A DNA stretch of 64,000 nucleotides from Raphanus sativus (taxonomy: Eukaryota > Streptophyta > Magnoliopsida > Brassicales > Brassicaceae): NCBI RefSeq assembly GCF_000801105.2, contig NC_079516.1, forward strand, positions 27,813,043 to 27,877,042, written 5' to 3'. Positions within the stretch are counted from its first letter, which is position 1, and each line of letters opens with the position of its first letter. Made by a program: the position numbers and the translations under genes. Below, piece after piece: positions 11,828 to 23,529 of the stretch. Below the pieces are notes generated by a model. That model was not told the origin of the DNA. It did not search any database and worked only from the letters and a program-made list of their open reading frames with translations.

Positions 11828-13888
11828 ATATATGTATCTTATGTTAACATTATATACATAATTTAAAATTCACTGGACATTTTAATACAATACTTTTCAG
11901 CCCATTGATTTCTAATATTGTTTTCTCGATATGCAGATTTTGACTTTAAAATCAATATTAGCGGTATCTGTTGAACATTCGATTTGTATTTTTTTTACAT
12001 GTACAGAATATATCCATCTTTTATATATCATCTTATAGAACATCCTAAAACAATATTTTCAATTTAGTGGACACCACAACACTCAGGCCTCAACGTTTTT
12101 TAACCCAATCCGAAGTATGTACCTAAACATGAACTAGAAAAATCAAAACCAGATCCGTAACTATTATACAAAAATATCCAAATGAAATTTATGAGCTTAG
12201 TAAATTGAAGTTTGGTTATAATCTGAACCGAATCAAAATCCAAATTAAGATCCAAAAATATTCGAAATTAGTTAAATATGTTAATTAATGTTTTTATATA
12301 TGTTAAGGTAATTTAAATATTTAGAGTATTCAAAATATTTTTGTAGTTTATTTTATTTGTTATTTTGAATACTTTTTAATTAATTTAGATGGTTTAACTA
12401 ATTTTTAATTAGATTTGTAAATAATTTATATATTTGAATTCTTTTGACAATTTTTGAAGTTTAAAACATATTTTAAAACATTTTCTTACAATATAATCCG
12501 AACCAAATCCGATATAATAATTAGTATATTCGGAATGGAATTTATGAACATAACACCGAAAATCTAAATTAACCGAACTGAAATCGACTGGGCATCCTAA
12601 CCATCAGGCCTAACAACACGTTTGAAGTTATCTATTTGAAAACGACACTTTTTGAAGTTTATTGTTTATCTTTCTTTCCTAAAGGAGATAAGTGAATCAT
12701 TATAAGTTCTACGAAGTAGAATTTTCAAGAGACTGCATAGTCTATCTTCAACAACAACTAAAACAAGTTCCATTCAGTGGTGTGAAATTATGAATGGCCT
12801 AACTTAATATTATTAGATTAATTAAAACTTATTTGTTAATTACTTTACCCATATGCGTTCTTTGGCGTTATTGTAGAGACATGAACATGTTTTAGAGTTT
12901 TGCAAGTTGTTCAAAAAGGAAAAAAAGTTTTGCAATTTATCAGTAGCATACATCGAGCTTGGAGTGACATAACTAGCCAAGGACCGAACTATTTGAGTAA
13001 AAAAGAAAGAGAAAAAATAGAAAAAGATAGAAAAAATATCCGCCAGAAAAGGAAATGGTGGTCGTCAAAAAAGTGCAGTAGTAATATCCTAGGGAAGGTA
13101 TATCTGTGCTATTCAATTTTATCTAATTGAAGGTTTTAGTTTACCGACTTGGAGATATTGCTTAAGTAACAGTACATGTATTTTTAACTAAAATTAGTTA
13201 TATTTCTAACATATTTGACTTTTTAAAAAATCTCTAGAAACAAATATTGCAACTTTTCTTGTATTCGAATCTAAAATTTACAAATATCAAACTGTTGCAA
13301 AATTCATTACATATCTTCCACATTTATTTATTTCCAGACATTTTTTAAGTTTATGAATGGAACATCAAAATGTCAGAGAGTAACATTACACACAGTATAT
13401 GTTAAAAGAACATTACACTATTGTATGAAAATATAGTTTCATTGTTGCAAACTTGCAATATCCTATACAAAATTAGAAAGACCTGCATTTTTATTGGTAA
13501 AAAAAGAAGGAACCCCGTGTTCAAAAAAAAAAGAAAAAAAGAAGGAACCCCGAACCCCTAGCTTTTAACACCAATAAAAAAATAGCTAGTGGCTCTTCTA
13601 TAATCTCACGACATATAACGTACGACTTCTCACGACGTCTAAGAAACAAAAAGTTGAGAAAGACATTAACCGGTTCTGTCCAAACCGTCCACTGCTTTCA
13701 CGCGTGGCTTCCTCACTCCCCCTCATCTCTCCTGCTTAAATCGAGATATTGAAAAAAAACCTTCGCTTTGAGAAAATCATTGGGCCATGAGCTTAATTAT
13801 CAAAATAAGTACAATCAATTAAACAATGACGCTAAAGATTGAACTAAACAAAAATTCAGAGCATATAACTCAAAACTATGACTATTAG
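11828..13888. other. AT-rich intergenic DNA
   Basis: About 12080-12600 holds a dispersed-type repeat with A-rich CCGAACC / ATCCAAAAATAT motifs on both strands. I cannot place it in a family. 12900-13130 has a short open frame with no domain. 13560-13780 is less AT-rich and promoter-like, but no gene follows it. Confidence 0.4.
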
Positions 13889-13981
13889 TGTAACATCCCA
13901 AATTATAATATATTGAAAGGATTAAGAGAATTGACTTGACTATTTATGTTACCAAAATTGACTTACATTTTTTATCACATA

Positions 13982-14697
13982 CTCCCTCTGTTTCAAATTA
14001 TATGTCGTTCTAGAGGAAATTTTTTGTTTCAAAATAAGTGTCGTTTTCGGTTTTCAATGCAAAATTTATTGACAATATTCTATTTTCTATTTTTCTATTG
14101 GTTGATACATGGTTAGGTGTATTGGTAATAGTGTTTTTATTTTGGAAATAGAAAAATTGCCAAAAATACCATTTTCATAGTACCACTTTTTATGTTTACA
14201 CTAACCACTTTTACCACTACTTTTAATGAAGAGTTTAGATTTGAAGGTTTAGGATTTAGGGTTTAGATTTGATGTTTTACGGTTTAAGGTATATAGTTTA
14301 GGGTTTAGGGGGTAGGATTTAGGGTTTAGAGTTGAGGATTTAGGGTTTATAGTTTAGACTTTAGGGTTTAGAGTTTAGGATATTGAATTTAGGTATATAG
14401 TTCAGGGTCTAGGGTTTAGAGTTGGAAATTTTGGGTTTAGAGTTTAGAATTGGAGGTTTAGGATTTAGAATTTGGGATTAGAATTTTGAAAAGCATATAA
14501 AAACAAAGATATAAAAGTCTATACCTTTTTAATAAATAAGATATTTTTGAAAATATGTCTTTAGTGGTGGTAAAGACGAATAATGGTACCTTGAAAGTGG
14601 TATTTTTGAAAATTCCCCTTGGAAATATGTAAAATTAAATGTTTTCTTAATCTGTGTGCATAAGGTTAAAACGACATATAATATGAAACGGAGGGAG
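13982..14697. mobile_element. Stowaway-type MITE, interrupted
   Basis: Inverted ends CTCCCTCTGTTTCA at 13982 and TGAAACGGAGGGAG at 14684-14697, flanked by the TA dinucleotide on both sides (13980-13981 and 14698-14699). This is the Tc1/mariner Stowaway signature. About 245 bp of MITE remain once the nested element is removed. It sits in the left LTR of the TRIM. Confidence 0.85.
14151..14618. mobile_element. Mutator-like MITE with telomere-type interior
   Basis: The ends are GAAAAATTGCCAAAAATACC and, inverted, GGGGAATTTTCAAAAATACC. A perfect 9-bp direct duplication TTGGAAATA flanks them (14142-14150 and 14619-14627). A 9-bp duplication and G-rich inverted ends point to the Mutator superfamily. 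The 468-bp interior is largely degenerate TTTAGGG-type units (GGTTTAGGATTTAGGG). No transposase is encoded. It lies inside the Stowaway MITE. Confidence 0.8.
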
Positions 14698-14928
14698 TAT
14701 CTATTTAGAATTTCAGAGTTAAACGTGCTTGAGTTAAAGTAGTAGAAGGATGGGTGACCTGTCGGAAAGTGATTCGCGATAGCGTATGAATAAGACCAAA
14801 GCATATGAAAAAGTCATGTGGTGATTTCAGGGTCAGCAAACAATGATTTCGAAATTTGAGAAAATTAATGGACATATCGTCATATGGGATGGAGCACATG
14901 AGCCGAGAGAGCGGGCGTGGGTTGGCCC

Positions 14929-15367
14929 TGCTAGGATATTTTTGTACAGGATCGTTTAAGTACTATAGAACACTAGAGAATTTGTATAACAGAGTTGAAT
15001 ATCGAGAGCAAAGAGATATTGAGTTATTGATCGGGACTACAACGTTTTGGTGGTGTATGAACCTTAGTTCTAGTCGCCTAAACTCTAATCTCTAAGTCTC
15101 GAATTGTCGATCCCTCATTCTAGGGTTTAGGCTCCCCTTTTATAGTTGTAGATGTCGGCTTCAAGTAATAGAACTCTTCCATAATCAGAAAAATGGAAGT
15201 TTCCCCTTAGGCGGAAAACTTCTATTTTGCTTCAAGGGTCGGTCCGATCAAGGGAGTCTGACATAAGGCAAGAATCGGTTCCTGGTTCCTTCTTGAACAA
15301 GGATCCGAAAGTCAAGAACCTATCCGGAAGCTGGAGAAAACTTATGTCTGGATATTTTTCTCCAACA
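14929..15367 (-). repeat. 3' LTR of the Tat-like gypsy element
   Basis: 439 bp. It starts TGCTAGGATA and ends CTCCAACA on the plus strand. It matches 39198-39639 throughout, with scattered substitutions and a few small indels. Confidence 0.92.
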
Positions 15368-15840
15368 GTTTGCCTCTTATTCCTTGATTTGCTCGTGGAA
15401 ATCAAGGGATAACATGTGCTTCTTGAGCCTTGATGGTTTTCTCCTAGGACAGAGTATTCCTTGAGTACCTTGTCTTCTCGCAATGGGTCAGGCCGGGGCC
15501 CTTGGTGAGGATTGAGATACTTTAGCGGAGTACGATCCGTGCTGTAGAACGAATGTCCTATCGAGAAAAAGGAAACAAGGAGAAACCCTAGCCGTTATGC
15601 CGATAGCCTTTGACGGCAAGATCTTCTTGGCACGATTTTGGAAATTTTCCGGAAAAGAAATATATGAGATTTTCCGACTTTTTCCCTTCCTTCCTTTTTC
15701 TCTTGATGAACATTTTTTTGCTGATTTTCCTTTCCCCTTTGGTGGTTAAATGGAAAATTCTTCCAGGTATATATACGAATGTTCTGGCGCTTTTCAATGA
15801 TATAGATCCGAGTCCGAACCATCACCCTTGCTTGAGAAGA

Positions 15841-17200
15841 ATGTTGAACGACCAGACCCACTTTGGAGCGATTCCGGTTTTCCATGTCGGTGGTCACGCT
15901 AGGCCTCGATACCTGTTTGGTGATCCCTTTGCCTCGCCTATTCTGACTCCAGGAGCGACTTTGAGAGTGGGTAGTGAAGACGCTCCCATGGCTATCTTGC
16001 GGCAGCGTCGCTTTTGTTCTTTTGGTGAAGAGGGCGAGGATGGTCCGATATCGGACATCATGCATGAAGATCTGATAGGGATCCGCAGGAAGTATTATCT
16101 TCCTGACTCGGTGGAACTACGATGTGCGGGTGAATTCGAACGTGCTCATGATGGAGGTACCGACGAGATAGCCATCTTCGAGGCATACCTAGAAGCATGC
16201 TTCAGGGGGGACATCCCTTCCCTGGTCGCGGAAGTAGCATCTTACTTTGGGGTCTCTCCTTCGCAGTTCACGCCAGCAACGTGGGAACCCTGATGGCGAT
16301 TCAAGTGTTGGATGAATTTCACAGTATTCCCTTCGGACTACCTGAAATTTTGTACTCATACTCCTTCCTTCTCTTATCGAACAAGAAGGATTTTTATCAG
16401 GTCTGGTCTCGTGATGGTGAACCTTTGGTAGAAGAACCTCCTAGGAGAGTCCGGGGAAGTTTCCCTTCAAACGACTTTTGGAACAGGAGATATGTGTTCA
16501 TGAAGGTCAATGGTGTTTCGCGCTATCCCCTCTTTTGGTGATCCGTCGGTATGCCCCCTTTTTATTTTTAAGATAACTTTTGCTTTGCTATTCCACCTTA
16601 CGTAATATTTTCTTCCGGCCAGTATTCCCTGCTGGCGAGGTTATGGTGAAGCTGGCAAGGGACATTCCCAGGCGATACCATTGGATTTTGTTTTTGATGA
16701 GCCGGATGTCTTTACGCCATAGTCGTATTTGGGGTAAGACAGTTCTTCTTTCTCTTAAACAGTCACGAGATCAGTTCTGACCCTTTGCCTGCTGATTTTT
16801 AGGTGGGATTCTTGAAGCTTCAATATCATCGGTGTATAATGAATTTTGTAGGACTAATCCTCAGAGGAGATGATCTTATGCATCGCCTTCTTTTGTCTCC
16901 TCAGTTGTGACTTCTTCGACCGTAAAGAATGCAGGAAATAACATATTGTTTGATCCACGCCGGCGTGTTTCTCCGCACGAGGAGATCCTCTTCCTTCGCA
17001 ACCAGCTTCGAGAGGTGATAACTCATCATGCTTTGACCGTGCAGCGGGCCCGTGAGCAAGCTCGTTGGGAGCTTGTGAAGGAGTGGTCGGAGAGGAATAT
17101 CAACCGCTGGGGGCCTGTTGGAGGATCTGTCCAAGGTTCGGTGAATGGGAGAGGTGGACTTGATGCTTTTCCTCCGGCACCGCATCACTCGAAGCCTTGA
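15841..17200 (+). pseudogene. Antisense ORF of Tat-like element
   Basis: This frame runs opposite to gag-pol. It begins MLNDQTHFGAI at 15841 and carries a block around SPSQFTPATW (16250-16285). A missing base near 16283 shifts it to the frame of LMAIQVLDEFH...LPEILYSYSFLL, running to about 16540. Apparent intron-like gaps follow, then DIPRRYHWI (16660) and a helical RREQARWE-type segment, ending at 17200 (HPEEI/LRNQLREV region 16980-17030). The central block resembles plant proteins annotated as putative gypsy-type transposon (Transposase_28-like). Its function is unknown even in intact elements. Confidence 0.65.
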
Positions 17201-17689
17201 AGTGTTCTTTTTTTTGTTTATGCTTTATTCTATATTATGATTTCTTTCCCCGGGCTTTTGATGATCTTGTAACCGAATAGAGACTTCTGATAGCATAATG
17301 ATAATACTTATCGTTTTCGCCTTTTTCTGTTGTATTCACTTCTTGGATTCACGCCTTCATAATTCTCCAGCTCTATATTTCGATTAGAATGGTTCGTAGG
17401 GGCTTTGAGCACAATCTCCTAGGCGGAGTTTTAGGGTCTAGGATTAGGATCATGTTGTGGCACCAACAACCCAGGGGTACAGCCCTTGTCGAGCAAAATT
17501 CATATCTTCAGAAGACGTCTAGGTAGACTTGTGTATTCGCGGAAAGGGATGGACCCTTGGAAGGATCAAAGCCTTGTAAGGGTTGTCCCCATATGAGGGA
17601 TATCAATGTCTAGGACATGGATCCTGTTAGTCAAACCCTGAAATTATTAGAAAAGCGTTAGACCTTGTAATCCATTATAAAAACCTGAG
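17201..17689. other. 3' noncoding part of the Tat-like element
   Basis: No reading frame is recognised. It lies between the antisense frame and the minisatellite. Confidence 0.5.
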
Positions 17690-18180
17690 TTTTAGATTTG
17701 GAATGAAAGATCCTTACTTAGAGTTCTAGCTTGGTTTGAACCCTGAGGTTCTTGAGCCCTAGAACCCGGAAGTTCTTAAGGCCTTGAACCTTGAGGTCCC
17801 TTACTTAGGTCCGAAGGCCGTTTTATTGAACCTGAAGGTTTGCTCGTTGAACCCTAAGGTTTCTGAGTGTTGGGGTTTAATCCTTAGATCCAGAGACCGT
17901 GATTAAACCCTATGGATACCTCGAACCCGGAGGTTGATGCTTTTGAACTCCGAGGTTCTTGGCAAACCCGAAGGTTGGTATTTGGATTCAAAGATCCTTG
18001 AACCCTGAGATTCTTATTAGATCCGAAGATCAGTTAGACCTGAAGGTCCTTGATCAACCCTTGGGTGATCTTGAATCCGGAGATTCCTTGCAGGCTCGGA
18101 GGCTGTATTGAACCCGAAGGCTCTTTTATAGAACAGGAAGCCGTACTGAACCCTGAGGTTCATCATAGACACTAAGGCCG
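17690..18180. repeat. Palindromic minisatellite in gypsy 3' region
   Basis: About fifteen imperfect units of 20-35 bp, each built round an AACC-tgaA-GGTT type palindrome (GAACCCTGAGGTTCTTG, GAACCCGAAGGTT and variants). Each unit could form a small hairpin. Tandem repeats in the pol-to-LTR region are common in Tat/Ogre-type elements. Confidence 0.8.
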
Positions 18181-18360
18181 TATGTTTTATGGGAGATTTG
18201 TGATCGTATTCTGCTCCCCATGGGGGAACCACTACCGATCTGTTATTGAGAAACCGCACTCTGCCATCCGGAGGTATAGGCCACTCTCGTGAATCTCAAT
18301 GCTGCACTCTACCTTTCTACAGAAAAGGTCACGCTCAGACTTACTGTGGTCTGGCGTGGG

Positions 18361-20282
18361 CCTACCCCGCGGAGCGGCTTCACACCAGACACACTACTTT
18401 CCACGTCTGGATAAGTATTAAATTTTGGTGCTAACCGGTATTTTCGCACATTTGCTCCCTGCATATCAGCCGTCAGCATCTAATTACAGTACTTTGCAGT
18501 GTACGTCATGCCCCATGCGTGTATTTAGCTCGTAGCGTCTTTAACACATGGTTTGGGTAGCACTAGTACGGGGGTCCCCATGTAACTTTTGGACTTATAG
18601 CATTTACGCGGGGCCCGAGGTGCAGACAATGTAATTGGGTTGATCAGACCCGTTCCTTATATGTCGTACACCCATGTGAGTAGTCTCGCTAGTATATATA
18701 GAGTTTGCTGAGATCTAAGATCCCTTAGGACCTGAACTAGCTAGTATGCCCCTTTAAGTACATTGGAGTTCCTATAACCCTTTTAGCCATAACTAATAAT
18801 GTATTTTATAAGTTTAGTCCGGAGACGTTATCGTATACATAGGAGTAGGAAACCAGTGTACTTAAATATAACATAATAATAGTAGTAGTATATAAAGCTT
18901 GATCCGGGGACCTTACTTTTAGATGTGATAGAATTTGAGGTGCAAGGCATTCCAGCAGTTGGGTTGGACCTTACCGTCGCTGTCTTCCAGCTTATAGGCT
19001 CCTGCCCCTTGCACCTCTATTACCTTATAGGGACCTTCCCATCCAGGAGCGAGTTTTCTGGCTGATTTGTCCCTTGTGTGGTCACAGACTTACCTTAGGA
19101 CCCAATCCTCTTTCTGGAAGGTTCTGGATCTGACCTTTTTGTTGTAGCTCTTGGCTACTTTCAACTGGTAGGATGCATTTCTAAGGCGGGCCGTCTCCCT
19201 CTTTTCATCGAGTAGGTCTAGACTCAGTGACATTAGCTCGTTGTTCTCCTCCTAGGAGAGAAATTCAGAGACCATGGTCCTTACGTGCACCTATGTGGGT
19301 ATCACCGCTTCAGCACCATAGACAAGAGAGAAGGGAATCTCATGGGTAGTCGTCTTCGGGGTTGTCCGATAGGCCCATAGTACTCCATGTAGCTATTCTG
19401 CCCATCGCCCATGGGCGTCTTCCAGATGCTTCTTGAGCATGTTCACCACTGTCTTATTAGTGGATTCGGCTTGACCGTTAGATTGGGGGTGTCGTGGTGC
19501 TGAATAGGAAAGCTTGATGTTCCAGTCTTTGCAAAACTTTCGGAAGTTGTAGCTTGTGAACTGGGGTCCGTTGTCTGTGACAATCTCATGGAGAGTTCTG
19601 AAGCGTGTGATCACGTTAGTCCATAGGAATTTCCTGATCTAGAGATCCGTTATCTTCGCTAGTGCTTCAGCTTCTACTCACTTCGTGAAGTAATCGGTTA
19701 CGACTAGGAGAAAGATCTTTTGCCCCGGTGCCATAGAGAATTTCCCCACGATGTCCATGCCCCACTTTCGAAAGGGCCAAGGAGAAGTTAGCGATTTAAG
19801 ATTCTCTGGTGGAAGGTTGGAGACTGGTGCGTGCTTCTGGCATTGGCTACAGAGCTTGGCCCGTTTGAGGGAGTCCCTCGCCATGGTTGGCCAGTAGTAT
19901 CCAGCCCTTTTGGCTCTGAGTACCAGGCTCCGACCACTAGAATGGGAACCACACTCTCCCTCGTGAAACTCTTCTAGTATACTGGCGGCTTCTCTAAGGG
20001 TAAGACATCGTATATAGGATCCTGAAAAGGATCTTCGGTATAGTTTCCCCTCGGAAAAACAGTACCTTGAAGCTTGGCGCCTTATCTTTCGACTTTCGCC
20101 TCGATCTTCAAATAAGGTGTCGTACCTTAGATAGCTAATGATGAGAGTCATCCAGGTCTCTCCTTCGTCTACTATGGATACTTCTTCAGGCTCCGTCTCC
20201 TTTTCGGTTGTGGGCCATTGGAGTACTAGTAGTGGGATGCTCATGTGACTTGTAGTTTCTAGGGCGGACCCTAGATTAGCTA
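18361..20282. repeat. Tandem duplication, integrase-side copy 2
   Basis: 18361-19006 matches 20287-20932, and 19007-20282 matches 34249-35519. The second pair was one continuous unit before the 20933-34243 insertion split it. So about 1.93 kb covering the end of RNase H, the integrase and about 560 bp of 3' noncoding DNA is present twice in direct orientation. The junction at about 20280-20287 shares only one or two bases between the partners. Confidence 0.88.
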
Positions 20283-20290
20283 GGCCTACC
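18919..20290 (-). pseudogene. Gypsy integrase, duplicate copy 2
   Basis: On the minus strand, the end of RNase H is followed by the integrase zinc-binding region (H...H...CSQC near 19840-19990). The core then begins with MDIVGKF (first Asp), continues with DNGPQFTS (second Asp, near 19570) and PQSNGQAEST (catalytic Glu, near 19475), and a C-terminal part ends at a TAA at 18919-18921. A TGA replaces the expected Trp codon in the VEAEA block (19675-19677), a lesion shared with copy 1. A private TAG follows near 19640. Inactive. Confidence 0.85.
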
Positions 20291-20932
20291 CCGCGGAGCG
20301 ACTTCACACAGACACACTACTTTCCACGTCTGGATAAGTATTAAATTTTGGTGCTAACCGGTATTTTCGCACATTTGCTCCCTGCATATCAGCCGTCATC
20401 ATCTAATTAGAGTACTTTGCAGTGTACGTCATGCCTCATGCGTGTATTTAGCTCGTAGCGTCTTCAACACAGGGTTTGGATAGCACTAGTACGGGGGTCC
20501 CCATGTAACTTTTGGACTTATAGCATTTACGCAGGACCCGAGGTGCAGACAATGTAATAGGGTTGATCAGACCCGTTCCTTATATGTCGTACACCCATGT
20601 GAGTAGTCTCACTAGTATATATAGAGTTTGCTGAGATCTAAGATCCCTTAGGACCTAACCTAATAGTATGCCCCTTTAAGTACATTGAAGTTCCTATAAC
20701 CCTTTTAGCCGTAACTAATAATGTATTTTATAAGTTTAGTCCGGAGACGTTATCGCATACATAGGAGTAGGAAACCAGTGTACTTAAATATATCATAATA
20801 ATAGTAGTAGTATATAAAGCTTGATCCGGGGACCTTACTTTTAGAAGTGATAGAATTTGAGGTGCAAGGCATTCCAGCAGTTGGGTTGGACCTTACCGTC
20901 GCTGTCTTCCAGCTTATAGGCTCCTGCCCCTT
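20287..20932. repeat. Tandem duplication, copy 1 3' portion
   Basis: Closely matches 18361-19006. It contains the end of the copy-1 integrase frame (stop at 20841-20843) and its 3' noncoding sequence. It ends with the CCCTT target duplication (20928-20932) of the nested LTR element. Confidence 0.85.
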
Positions 20933-22376
20933 TGATATACCATGGATTTTACCCATTTTTACCCATGGTATATAAGTGTTTTAGATACTATTTACTATGT
21001 ATTGGAGTCTATTTAGAGTATTTACAGGTTCAGGGACGATTTGGAGAAATATGGTGATTTTGGTGCCTTTTGGAGTCTTTCGCAGGTCAGAACTGCACAG
21101 ACGATTCAGATGTTTAGCTCTCGATGGAGACCTTTCCACCGTTGGATTTAGCCCATCTTTTAACACAAGATAGAGTTTTGAGTTAGCTTTCCAATGCCAC
21201 CGGTCTAAGGTCAATCCGCATCCTGTAGCAGAAGTTATGCCCGTTTTACTGAAGCGTGATCAGTCTGCTTCGCGAGAGGAAGCTGTCGAAAAGAGGATTG
21301 TATGTCGATCGATGCAACAGAGTGCATGTCGATCGACAGGGACATCAGAATGTGGGCTGAGTATATTTTATGACCAACTGAAGCCCATGAGTCACCACAA
21401 AGTTACCAAAATACCCTTGACGACCATAAACCCTATTATGTTATTTCTAAGCCACTGTTGACGGCTACGCTTTTTACGCTATCTTATTTTCATTGTTTTT
21501 TTTAGGAGAGAAGGGAGGAACTCCTTGAGAGTCCTCCTGGAACTCCTTTGCTTTTGGTTTATTTTATCTATTGCATTTTCATCTATTCATCTATGATTTC
21601 TGTGACAAACTTCATGTCTGAATAGATCCACCTGTTAGATCTATGGTTCAGATAGGTTTGTGGGATTAGCCCCAAACTATACTTGCTAAGTTGTGATATT
21701 CATCAAATGGATTGAACTCAATGCTTGTTCTAGATTATCTAACTAGAACATAGATCACTAGGATCTTTGATTATCTTGAATTATCCATTTGAGCTTGCCT
21801 ATCTCCCGTTGAGAAGAACAACAGTTCCTCCTTGAGACCTTGTGGTCATATTCGGCTCGCGCCTAGGCAGATCTAGAAGCCGTCGATCGATATCCCGACA
21901 GGTGAATCGATCGGCGCTGCGAAAGGTGTATCGCTCGATATCTCAAAAGGATATCGACTGACTCTTTTTCTGTGTCATCATGCGAAAGGTGTGGCCAGAG
22001 ATCTAGATAATTTAACCAGTGATTTATCACATATGTTAAGCGGCTGAGATCTATAGTATCATGCAAGCAACTTGTTAGGCATTTATAGATATTATAATCC
22101 CCAATACCTGAATAGAAGCCCTAGATCTAGCAACCATCCTTCCATCAAACAACTCCTTGCCAAGCTGAACAATTATATTGTTCATCTTGTTTAGTGTTTT
22201 ATTTTATTTACTGCTTTACAATATTCATTTACCGCTTTATAAACTCTAAGCCTAGCTTAATCTCATAACTATTAGATCTAGTGTGTGCCTTAGCTCCTTG
22301 TGGATTCGATCCCTAAGTACTATAACTTGACCTCTTTTGATGAGAGTAATTCATTAGGGTAATTTGAGTGATATCA
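20933..22376 (+). repeat. 5' LTR of SID-repeat element
   Basis: Its first 50 bases hold an 11-bp inverted repeat (ATATACCATGG ... CCATGGTATAT). Several TCGATCGA words occur inside. Very similar to the LTR at 32787-34243. Confidence 0.92.
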
Positions 22377-22380
22377 AATT

Positions 22381-22398
22381 TGGCGCCGTTGCCGGGGA
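22381..22398 (+). promoter_or_regulatory. Primer binding site of SID-repeat element
   Basis: TGGCGCCGTTGCCGGGGA lies four bases after the 5' LTR. The same site is typical of Athila-class gypsy elements. Confidence 0.85.
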
Positions 22399-22714
22399 GC
22401 TTCGATCGCCATTAGATCTTATTTAGTTAGATTTTGTTTAGGTTTTATTATTGTTCAAAAATCTCATAAATTTTTTTTCTGTTTCAGGTACATACCAGAA
22501 GCAACAATGAAGAAATGATTTTTAGCTTATTCAAAGAAGCAATCTGCTGGTTTATGCACGATCCGTAAGTCTACGAGGGATGTAACGATCGACACCCTCC
22601 AAGCAGCATCGATCGATAGCATACACCACAAATCGATCGACATCGTCCATCACGAATCGATCGACACCCTACAAGAATCGGTGATCGACAGAGTACACAA
22701 ATCGTCAAACGATA

Positions 22715-23005
22715 CTGTTCACGCGGACACTATTCACGCGGGTACTGTTCATCAAGGTACTATTCATCCGATTACTATTCATCATAATACTGTTCATCCG
22801 ACGTCGATCGACACTGTTCATTCGACGTCGATCGACACTGTTCACCGAAACACTGTTCATCGCGGTACTGTTCATCGAGACACTGTTCATCGGGGTACTG
22901 TTCATCGTGACACTGTTCATCGCGGTACTGTTCATCAAAACACTGTTCACTGCGACACTGTTCATTCGGGTACTGTTCATCCGGACACTGTTCATCCGAC
23001 GCCGA
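22715..23005 (+). repeat. 15-bp coding microrepeat (TVHRG type)
   Basis: About nineteen tandem units near ACTGTTCATCGCGGT, each coding five residues of the pattern TVHxx. The absence of stops in other frames makes long shadow frames on both strands. The repeat lies at the start of the gag-like gene. Confidence 0.9.
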
Positions 23006-23349
23006 AAAATTTTGTTCATCAAGAGTCGACCAACACCACTTGCGGGGAGACAAAAGAGGTCAGAGCACTCATACTTAAGATCGATAAGAAATGTATCTGG
23101 CGAGACGAAGAAGGTCGCCCTTGCAACACCAGAGGACAATCGATTAATGCTCATTGCTAGGACCAACTAATTGTTTCTTAAGATTAGTTTATTAATATAT
23201 GTAGATTAAGGAATGAAGTTAAGAAACTTTAGTAAAATGGTAGATTATTGGTAGATACATAAGTTGGTTCTTAGTTAAAAATTTAATTATTGTTTTAGTA
23301 ACTAAAATGTGTTTAAAATAAAACTTATTAAATTAAAAAAACATTGAAA

Positions 23350-23472
23350 AAAAATTACAAACTCGTGAAAAAATTACAAAGTTGAAAAAAAAATTACAAA
23401 GTTGAAAAAAAAATTACAAAGTTGAAAAAAAAATTACAAAGTTGGAAAAAAAATTACAAAGTTGGAAAAAAA
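23350..23472. repeat. About 22-bp tandem repeat (A-rich)
   Basis: Six units of the type GTTGAAAAAAAAATTACAAA near the left end of the Harbinger element. Non-coding. Confidence 0.88.
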
Positions 23473-23529
23473 ACATTTATTGAATTCATGGAAACTTAAA
23501 CATGAAATGCCAATTTTCAAACCCAAATT

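Noticed and set aside
14151..14618. True telomere or centromere-edge DNA
   Set aside because: The units are degenerate and short, and they are bounded by inverted ends and a 9-bp duplication, so a MITE explains them better.
22715..23005. CRISPR-like array
   Set aside because: The 15-bp units are contiguous with no unique spacers, lie in a plant retrotransposon and code a simple repeat peptide.
22705..23166. Minus-strand protein with MNS repeats
   Set aside because: It is the antisense reading of the TVHxx microrepeat. The plus frame continues the gag-like gene on the far side of the Harbinger element.
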